Of a stretch of DNA of 7,683 nt, positions 1-4,971 are shown piece by piece. Made by a program: the position numbers and the translations under genes. Numbering within the stretch: position 1 is the stretch's first letter; every line of letters starts with the position of its first letter. The DNA lies in contig PAOV01000010.1 of NCBI GenBank assembly GCA_002708145.1, positions 11,788-19,470 of the forward strand. The letters run 5' to 3'. Below the pieces are notes generated by a model. The model did not search any database. It was given only the letters and a program-made list of their open reading frames with translations, and had not been told where the DNA came from. Origin of the DNA: Chloroflexota bacterium (lineage in GTDB: Bacteria > Chloroflexota > Dehalococcoidia > Lucifugimonadales > Lucifugimonadaceae).

Positions 1-783
1 ACATTACAATATCATTCGGATATTGATCAGATAATTGATTTAATAAAAGTAGATGATATCAAATGTGTTGTATTTGTTCATTTATACGGTGAATTAGTTG
101 ATATATCTCATCTTTATGAAGAATGTAAAAAAAATGATGTTATATTAATAGAAGATGGAGCTCAAGCTCTTGGAGCTAAAAATAATGATTTTGTTTTAGG
201 TAATAATTCGGATGCTGCTACTCTAAGTTTTGATCCTATGAAAATTGCTGGTGCATATGGGAGTGGGGGGGCCGTAATTACGAATTCACATTTTATTAAA
301 GAAGAGATAACCAAACTAAGATATCATGGGAGAGATGAACATAGAGCATATAAAAGTTTAGGTTATAATTCTCAACTATCATCTTTACAGGCTGGAATAA
401 TTGAATTTAAGATAAAAAAAATGATCGACTGGACAAACAAACGAATTGATATAGCAAGTAAATATTCATCGTTTGTTCCAAGTGAAATAATTGCTCCTCT
501 AGAAAAACCCAATAATAAACATGTTTACCATAAGTATGTACTTAGATGCCTAAAAAATAGAGATAAGATAAAAAATAAATTATTCGATTCAGGTATTCAA
601 ACTATGATTCACTATAGCACCCCATTATATGCTGAGCCAATCTTTGAAGTTTATAAAGTAGATAAAAATCAATTCCCTGTAACTGAAAAACTAACAAAAG
701 AATTATTATCCCTACCAATATATCCAGAGCTATTATCTGATGAAATTAATTTTATATGTAATATTTTATCTGATTTTTCTTAA
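1..783 (+). CDS. DegT/DnrJ/EryC1/StrS-family PLP aminotransferase, 5' end outside window
   Basis: This is the C-terminal 260 residues of a PLP-dependent sugar aminotransferase. The frame is open from base 1, and the ATG at 238 is internal. Family members run about 360-380 residues, so roughly 110 N-terminal residues are missing. Visible landmarks are VHLYGELVDI (fragment residues 27-36), IEDGAQALGA (50-59; Asp52 should contact the PLP pyridine nitrogen), SFDPMK with Lys81 in the Schiff-base position, a GSGGAV loop, RYHGRDEHRAYKSLGYNSQL, and a C-terminal IHYSTPLY...FPVTEKLTKELLSLPIYPEL block typical of the family. Such enzymes transfer an amino group, usually from glutamate, to a keto-sugar nucleotide in the cytoplasm for O-antigen, capsule or glycan synthesis. 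The exact sugar cannot be read from the sequence. The gene converges on the methyltransferase pair and overlaps it by 18 bp. A seven-G run (265-271) lies just after the PLP lysine codon. Confidence 0.93.
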   Translation, partial: TLQYHSDIDQIIDLIKVDDIKCVVFVHLYGELVDISHLYEECKKNDVILIEDGAQALGAKNNDFVLGNNSDAATLSFDPMKIAGAYGSGGAVITNSHFIKEEITKLRYHGRDEHRAYKSLGYNSQLSSLQAGIIEFKIKKMIDWTNKRIDIASKYSSFVPSEIIAPLEKPNNKHVYHKYVLRCLKNRDKIKNKLFDSGIQTMIHYSTPLYAEPIFEVYKVDKNQFPVTEKLTKELLSLPIYPELLSDEINFICNILSDFS

Positions 784-1548
784 TTCATACGCAAATACCG
801 ACGCAAATCCCCATTTACCTATTAAATCTCTTAGTCTTAGGAATTTGAATGGGAAAAATTCATATGGAGTGTGTAAAAAAAGGTTATGTTTTTTTACACA
901 AATAAGATCATTTTCATTGAACTTTTTTTTCCAGTACGATGGTCTAAATCTCAAATATTCATAAATATGATTATTTGATGTTCCATGAATTGATGGAATT
1001 ATTAATCCCATCAATTTATCGCTAAGGCTTCTTTTTTTTGGATTAGTACCATGTAAGTGAACAAAATCATCAGGTGTTGCTCTTCTTGAAATTTTTATAT
1101 TTAATAACTTATACATAATTTTCTTAAATGAGTGCAACCATCCTAAAGACATCTGTAATAACTTCCATACATGGCTTGGCATTGAATGTATCATTATGCC
1201 ATTATCTTTTAAAACTCTTTTCATTTCAGAAAAAGCTTTTTCAAGATTATCCACATGCTCCAAAACATTAGAACTAAATATAATATCAAACTCTTTATCT
1301 TCAAAAGGCAAATCACAAACGTCAGCAATTATAATTTGTTCAATATTAGTTGCAGGTGCTATATCTATCGAAATTACTTCATTAAAATATTTTTTGAGTA
1401 ATTTGGTTTGAGAACCATCTCCAGCACCGACTTCTAGAACTCTTTTATTTTTGTCATAATCTAAATTACTTAATATTTGTAATAAATCTCTTTGTCGCAA
1501 GAAATGATGCCAAGTTTGTATGTTTACTGAAGAAAGATTTACTCTCAT
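766..1548 (-). CDS. class I SAM-dependent methyltransferase (Methyltransf_11-like)
   Basis: A 260-residue cytoplasmic methyltransferase with a Rossmann SAM-binding core. Motif I is VLEVGAGDG (residues 37-45), the post-I acidic residue is Asp62 in SIDIAP, ADVCDLPF (75-82) forms the adenine-contact region, and SSNVLEHVDN (92-101) followed by MKRVLKDNGIMIHSMP matches motifs II/III. The C-terminal half has aromatic-rich segments (EYLRFRPSYW, YEFFPFKF) of unknown role and no obvious membrane span. The acceptor is not identifiable; the neighbouring sugar aminotransferase and zinc-type methyltransferase suggest a sugar or glycan substrate. The start ATG overlaps the TGA of the upstream methyltransferase (ATGA, 4 nt), and the bases ahead of it are an A-run with no Shine-Dalgarno sequence, so translation probably depends on coupling. 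Its 3' end overlaps the convergent aminotransferase gene by 18 bp. A perfect 12-bp inverted repeat lies inside the gene at 870-900. Confidence 0.9.
   Translation of the reverse strand: MRVNLSSVNIQTWHHFLRQRDLLQILSNLDYDKNKRVLEVGAGDGSQTKLLKKYFNEVISIDIAPATNIEQIIIADVCDLPFEDKEFDIIFSSNVLEHVDNLEKAFSEMKRVLKDNGIMIHSMPSHVWKLLQMSLGWLHSFKKIMYKLLNIKISRRATPDDFVHLHGTNPKKRSLSDKLMGLIIPSIHGTSNNHIYEYLRFRPSYWKKKFNENDLICVKKHNLFLHTPYEFFPFKFLRLRDLIGKWGFASVFAYELRKIR
870..900. repeat. perfect 12-bp inverted repeat inside the methyltransferase coding region
   Basis: TGTGTAAAAAAA (870-881) and TTTTTTTACACA (889-900) are exact reverse complements around a 7-nt loop. The repeat lies 87 nt past the stop of the + strand aminotransferase and within codons for KKHNLFLHT of the - strand methyltransferase. 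It could act as the aminotransferase transcript end, antisense to the neighbour, or be a chance product of A- and T-rich codons. No U-tract follows the stem in either direction. Confidence 0.55.
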
Positions 1549-2537
1549 GATATTTTTTTTGCAAAAAAAGCACTATGATTATTTATTCTTAATTTTATTT
1601 TCATAGATTCTTTCAAAATTTCAGAAGCTCTATAAATATGTCCTAAGAAAAATCTTAATGAAGAAAGGTTATTAGCAATATTTTCAAATGGTACTCCACC
1701 TATTGCGGGTACAATTTTGAATCCATTTTGATGAACAAATTTAGATAAGGATAAAGCATTGTTGTTCCAAATTTGGAGGTGCCCTTCATGTAAATTTTTT
1801 ACTTTTATACCCTTTTCAACATCTTTGCAATTTTTTTTCATCTCAGAAAATTTTATACTTGGCGCTGAGAAATACGCATATCCACCTGGTTTCAAAAGTT
1901 TATATATATCACTAATAACTACATTTGGATCAGATACATGTTCAAGAACAGAATTGCATCTTATTATGTCAAATGGGCCTATTTTATTTAGTTCATTTTT
2001 GTCGCTAGTTAGTATGATATTTTTTTGGAAATATTTTTTTATTACAGGGAACATATAGTTATATTTATTATAACCGACAATTTTCTCTAGTTTTAAATTA
2101 CTAAAAGATGATAAGTCCCAACCATTACCACAGCCATAATCAAGTACCTTCAAGTTAGAATTAGAATTTTTTAAACCAAGCGATACTAAATTAGAATTAA
2201 TTCTGATTCTTCTAACTGCATCTATAATAGAATTCACTGATGAAGATAAAAACATTTCTTCCCCAAGTTTTGTATCTCCATAAATTTTAGCGAATGCATC
2301 TTCGATAGGTATGACTTTATCTGTGAAAAAAATTCCACATTGTAGACATTTATTATATTTAATTTCCATATTTGGATTTTTTTCAAAATCCATTCCCGCA
2401 ATAATATTTCTAGTTTTTTTATAATTCCAACCTTTTTTGCTAGTCTCAAAATATTCCTTTCCCATAGTGCACATAGCATAAAAATCTGTTGAGCTGCATA
2501 CAGGGCATTTTGATCTTATTATTAAATCATTCGACAT
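1545..2537 (-). CDS. SAM-dependent methyltransferase with N-terminal CxxC...CxxC zinc-type motif
   Basis: A 330-residue protein. CPVC (residues 11-14) and CLQCG (64-68) look like a four-cysteine zinc site, as in the Methyltransf_13-type N-terminus of deoxysugar C-methyltransferases. The SAM domain follows: motif I VLDYGCGNGW (131-140), FDIIRCNSVLEHVSDP (189-204), and LLKPGGYAYFSAPS (214-227). It probably methylates a sugar nucleotide or glycan intermediate; the substrate is an inference from architecture and neighbours. The ATG at 2537 is chosen because AAGGA (2544-2548) lies 6 nt upstream and CPVC then sits near the N-terminus as expected. A longer frame opening at 2624 is rejected because it runs through the tRNA gene. 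The start codon is 14 nt from the tRNA CCA, implying co-transcription. The 3' end overlaps the next methyltransferase by 4 nt and contains T7 and A8 runs forming two in-phase slippery heptamers. Confidence 0.9.
   Translation of the reverse strand: MSNDLIIRSKCPVCSSTDFYAMCTMGKEYFETSKKGWNYKKTRNIIAGMDFEKNPNMEIKYNKCLQCGIFFTDKVIPIEDAFAKIYGDTKLGEEMFLSSSVNSIIDAVRRIRINSNLVSLGLKNSNSNLKVLDYGCGNGWDLSSFSNLKLEKIVGYNKYNYMFPVIKKYFQKNIILTSDKNELNKIGPFDIIRCNSVLEHVSDPNVVISDIYKLLKPGGYAYFSAPSIKFSEMKKNCKDVEKGIKVKNLHEGHLQIWNNNALSLSKFVHQNGFKIVPAIGGVPFENIANNLSSLRFFLGHIYRASEILKESMKIKLRINNHSAFFAKKIS
1554..1569 (-). promoter_or_regulatory. tandem slippery heptamers at the methyltransferase gene junction
   Basis: On the minus strand the last codons of the upstream methyltransferase contain T TTT TTT (1569-1563) and A AAA AAA (1560-1554), both in the X XXY YYZ phase needed for -1 frameshifting and separated by GC. 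Together they form a perfect 16-bp palindrome 5 nt ahead of the downstream ATG. A -1 slip at either site reads on into the downstream ATG in frame. Use as a real frameshift signal is unproven. Confidence 0.3.
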
Positions 2538-2543
2538 ATATTT

Positions 2544-2548
2544 TCCTT
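2544..2548 (-). promoter_or_regulatory. ribosome binding site deciding the methyltransferase start
   Basis: AAGGA on the minus strand, 6 nt upstream of the ATG at 2537. It lies between the tRNA CCA end (2552) and the start codon, so nearly the whole 14-nt spacer is ribosome-binding sequence. It fixes the start at 2537 rather than any position inside the tRNA gene. Confidence 0.75.
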
Positions 2549-2551
2549 GAT

Positions 2552-2638
<87 letters not shown>

Positions 2639-2654
2639 TATTTAATTAACACTA

Positions 2655-2682
2655 TTAACAATATTAATAAATATATTATAAA
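2655..2682 (+). promoter_or_regulatory. candidate sigma70-type promoter for the pterin dehydratase gene
   Basis: TTAACA (2655-2660) and TATAAA (2677-2682), each one base from the consensus -35 and -10 boxes, with a 16-nt spacer. The predicted start of transcription is near 2689, giving a leader of about 17 nt before the ATG at 2706. The 67-bp divergent spacer is almost pure A/T, so chance matches are likely. The tRNA promoter must lie in the same spacer on the other strand, but I see no convincing -35/-10 pair for it. Confidence 0.35.
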
Positions 2683-2705
2683 CTTATATGTTAAAAAGGA
2701 GTACT

Positions 2706-2999
2706 ATGGGTAAACTTAAAAAAAATGAAATAATTACTGAATTATCTAAAATATCTGGATGGGAGGTTATAGATGAGGATTCTATCTCAAAATTATCAAA
2801 AGAATTTCACTTTGAGAATTTTGTTCAAGCATTAGACTTTGCTAATAAAGTTGGTATTTTAGCTGAAGAATTTAATCATCATCCTAGAATAATTTTAGAA
2901 TGGGGTAAAGTTACTACAGCATGGTGGAGTCATAGTGAGGGCGGGATTATTCAATCAGATTTTGATATGGCTGAAAAATTAGACAATATTAAAACTTAA
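2706..2999 (+). CDS. pterin-4a-carbinolamine dehydratase (PCD/DCoH family)
   Basis: A 97-residue enzyme, the usual size for bacterial PCDs. It dehydrates 4a-hydroxytetrahydrobiopterin-type carbinolamines to the quinonoid dihydropterin in the cytoplasm; in bacteria it may serve pterin recycling with aromatic amino acid hydroxylases or a molybdopterin-related role. Visible marks are ISGWEVIDEDSISKLSKEFHFENFVQAL split across the N-terminal half, EFNHHPRIILEW with His58-His59-Pro60, SH at His76, and Asp85. The spacings 59 to 76 (17) and 76 to 85 (9) match the His62/His79/Asp88 set known from mammalian PCD. ATG 2706 is preferred over ATG 2688 because AAGGAG (2696-2701) precedes it by 4 nt. It is divergent from the tRNA gene, and its stop overlaps the end of the convergent permease gene by 4 bp. 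No hydroxylase or other pterin gene is in the window. Confidence 0.93.
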   Translation: MGKLKKNEIITELSKISGWEVIDEDSISKLSKEFHFENFVQALDFANKVGILAEEFNHHPRIILEWGKVTTAWWSHSEGGIIQSDFDMAEKLDNIKT

Positions 3000-3919
3000 T
3001 TCAATTGTCTTAATCTTGGGTCCCATCTATCTCTTAGCCAATCACCGAAAAAGTTTACACTCATAACAACAAGTAGAATTGATATTCCAGGGAACATAGC
3101 TATCCACCAAGCTGTGCTAAGCCATTCACGTCCCTCAGAAATCATATTACCCCATGTAGGTGTTTGAGCTGGGATTCCTGCACCTAAAAAACTCAGTGAA
3201 GCTTCAGCTAGTATTAATCCTCCGACTCTTAGAGTAGCTAAAACAACTATGGTATTTACAACTCCAGGGAAAATGTGTTTCATTAGTATTCTAAAATCTG
3301 AAGCGCCAGCAATTTTTGCTAAAGAAACATAATCTCTAGTTTTTAAGGTTAAAACTTCAGCTCTAACATTCCTTACATTACCTGCCCAAGCTACTAAAGC
3401 TAATAAGACCATTACTATCCATACTTCTTGCCCAAATGTTACAGCTGCTAAAATGGCAATCAATAAGAAGGGTAAGGCGTTCCAAACATCCACAGCACGC
3501 ATAGAAAATTCATCAATAAAACCACCATAATAACCGGCAACTAGCCCAATTGCGGTACCAATTACCACTCCTGCAGTTAGAGATATTAATGCAACTGCTA
3601 GAGAGATTCTTGCGCCATAAAACATACGAGTAAGCACATCTCTACCTACATGGTCAGCACCTAATACGTATGTTATCTCGTTTTTAGGATTTGCATCGTA
3701 CCATTCTTTCTCCCAAAAAGGCGGAGCAGCGCGACCTCTAAGATTTATTTCCTTTGGGCCCATTGGTGATATTAGAGGTGCAAAAACAGCAATAAATACC
3801 ATTATAGTAAGTACAAGAATTGGTATTACAGGCCATCTTCTTAGAACATAAAAAATCTTTGTTTTAAGGCTTTCTTTTACTAAAGCTGGGCTATTTATTC
3901 CATCAATATTTGAGTTCAT
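2996..3919 (-). CDS. peptide/nickel-type ABC transporter permease, DppC/OppC family
   Basis: A 307-residue inner-membrane permease, the normal length. The N-terminal OppC_N-type segment has one membrane span (about 31-50) followed by a loop with LGADHVGRDVLTRMFYGARI (residues 86-105), a family hallmark. Further hydrophobic spans lie near 106-131, 150-178, 221-245 and 269-290. The EAA loop that docks the ATPase reads DYVSLAKIAGASDFRILMKH (196-215), followed by IFPG. The protein ends in WLRDRWDPRLRQLN, typical of DppC. It would pair with the upstream DppB-type permease to form the channel for peptides or related solutes. The start is separated from the preceding TGA by a single base, so translation is probably coupled; AAGG lies about 8 nt upstream. 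It is the last gene of the operon: no ATPase follows, and the next gene is convergent with a 4-bp overlap. Confidence 0.95.
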   Translation of the reverse strand: MNSNIDGINSPALVKESLKTKIFYVLRRWPVIPILVLTIMVFIAVFAPLISPMGPKEINLRGRAAPPFWEKEWYDANPKNEITYVLGADHVGRDVLTRMFYGARISLAVALISLTAGVVIGTAIGLVAGYYGGFIDEFSMRAVDVWNALPFLLIAILAAVTFGQEVWIVMVLLALVAWAGNVRNVRAEVLTLKTRDYVSLAKIAGASDFRILMKHIFPGVVNTIVVLATLRVGGLILAEASLSFLGAGIPAQTPTWGNMISEGREWLSTAWWIAMFPGISILLVVMSVNFFGDWLRDRWDPRLRQLN

Positions 3920-3920
3920 T

Positions 3921-4868
3921 TCAGTACCTTATCCTTGGATCAACAAGTGTATAAGCGATATCCGCTAGGAAACTACCTGCAACATATAGGACTGCAAACA
4001 TTAAGATTATTCCAGTTAATAAAGGAAAGTCATTGTTATGAATAGATTCTACTGCCATTCTTCCTATTCCTGGCCAAGCATAAACAGCCTCCACAACAAC
4101 AGATCCTTCCAAGAAACCAACTAAAATAAGTGCAGAAACAGTAATAGGTGGAATTAGAGCATTTCTTAATGCGTGTCTCCAAATTACAGCATTTTGAGAA
4201 ACTCCTTTTGCTCTTGCTAATTTGATATATTCAGAATCTAAGACTTCCAACATTGCAGATCTGGTTATTCTAAGATATGATGCAGCGGGTAACCATGCTA
4301 GTGCAACAGTAGGCATTATTAATGATTTAAATTGTGCAGGAAAAAAAGGTTTTTCAGTTGGCCTGCCAGCGGCATCAAGCCACCCAAGATTTACAGCAAA
4401 AAATAGTATACCTAGGATACCTATAAAAAATACGGGAGTGGCCTGCCCAAATAATGCAAACATTCTTCCAATGTAATCCCAAACACTTCCTCTTTTAACA
4501 GCAGATAATACTCCAAGCGGAATTCCTATAGCTGTTGCAACTACCCAGGCAACTAAACCTAATTGAAATGTGGCACCTATTTTCATTTTTATAACATCAA
4601 GAACTGGCTGTTCTGCAAGAAGAGTCTTTCCTAAATCACCAGTTACTGTTCTACCTAACCATATAAAATATTGAACTATAAGTGGTTTGTCTAATGCTAA
4701 TTTTTCTGTCAAGGCTGCAATTTGCTCTGGTGACATACCATAACCACCTGGTTTCGCATAAAGAAGAAGGGGGTCACCAGTTGCTCTTGATAAAACAAAA
4801 ACAATTAATGTAGCAGCTATTAGCGATAATATTCCAAATGAAAACCTTTGTATAAGATATTTTCTCAA
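3921..4868 (-). CDS. peptide/nickel-type ABC transporter permease, DppB/OppB family, TTG start
   Basis: A 315-residue inner-membrane permease with the classic DppB layout. It has an N-terminal span (about 10-27) followed by SRATGDP; a periplasmic loop containing LTEKLALDKPLIVQY and TGDLGKTLL; spans near 103-122, 134-160, 183-200, 242-262 and 284-305; the EAA ATPase-docking loop SEYIKLARAKGVSQNAVIWR (212-231); the conserved YAWPGIGRM; and a C-terminal ADIAYTLVDPRIRY. It should form the translocation pore with the DppC-type subunit. The start is TTG at 4868: it gives MRKYLIQRF, the expected DppB opening, and there is no in-frame ATG nearby upstream. Only a weak ACAGG precedes it. The gap to the binding-protein gene is 103 nt and holds a strong hairpin, which would allow fewer permease than binding-protein copies. 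Confidence 0.95.
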   Translation of the reverse strand: MRKYLIQRFSFGILSLIAATLIVFVLSRATGDPLLLYAKPGGYGMSPEQIAALTEKLALDKPLIVQYFIWLGRTVTGDLGKTLLAEQPVLDVIKMKIGATFQLGLVAWVVATAIGIPLGVLSAVKRGSVWDYIGRMFALFGQATPVFFIGILGILFFAVNLGWLDAAGRPTEKPFFPAQFKSLIMPTVALAWLPAASYLRITRSAMLEVLDSEYIKLARAKGVSQNAVIWRHALRNALIPPITVSALILVGFLEGSVVVEAVYAWPGIGRMAVESIHNNDFPLLTGIILMFAVLYVAGSFLADIAYTLVDPRIRY

Positions 4869-4900
4869 TTTAAGTGCCTGTAATAAATATTTATTTTTTT

Positions 4901-4930
4901 ATATTAATTTATATTAATTTATATTATTTA
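4901..4930. repeat. 10-bp AT-only tandem repeat
   Basis: ATATTAATTT at 4901-4910 is repeated exactly at 4911-4920, followed by a degenerate third copy ATATTATTTA at 4921-4930. It sits between the intercistronic hairpin and the dppB-type start. The 10-bp period is close to one DNA helical turn. The sequence is directly visible; any function, such as an AT-rich promoter element for the permease genes or an RNase-sensitive single-stranded RNA stretch, is speculative. Confidence 0.6.
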
Positions 4931-4963
4931 TTTGGTGCGGGGAAATTCCCCACACCAAATAAA
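4927..4963 (-). terminator. intercistronic hairpin after the binding-protein gene (3' stabiliser or partial terminator)
   Basis: Arms 4927-4942 and 4948-4963 form a 16-bp stem with a 5-nt loop, starting 8 nt after the TAG of the binding-protein gene. In minus-strand RNA every position pairs, with one G-U wobble; in plus-strand RNA the same position is a C-A mismatch, so the structure fits the importer transcript. No U-tract follows, so full intrinsic termination is doubtful. Hairpins in this place, as between malE and malF in enteric bacteria, protect the upstream message and leave less of the downstream permease mRNA. Confidence 0.65.
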
Positions 4964-4971
4964 ATTATTCT

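Noticed and set aside
740..964. A small + strand frame overlapping the end of the aminotransferase
   Set aside because: It overlaps two confident genes, and its sequence is the antisense of the methyltransferase C-terminus.
2688..2705. An upstream ATG adding six residues to the pterin dehydratase
   Set aside because: The AAGGAG lies between the two ATGs and serves the second; the first has no ribosome site and falls at the predicted transcription start.
4882..4895. 14-bp AT-only palindrome near the DppB-type start
   Set aside because: Low complexity; palindromes of this length arise easily in runs of A/T and no motif or partner site supports it.
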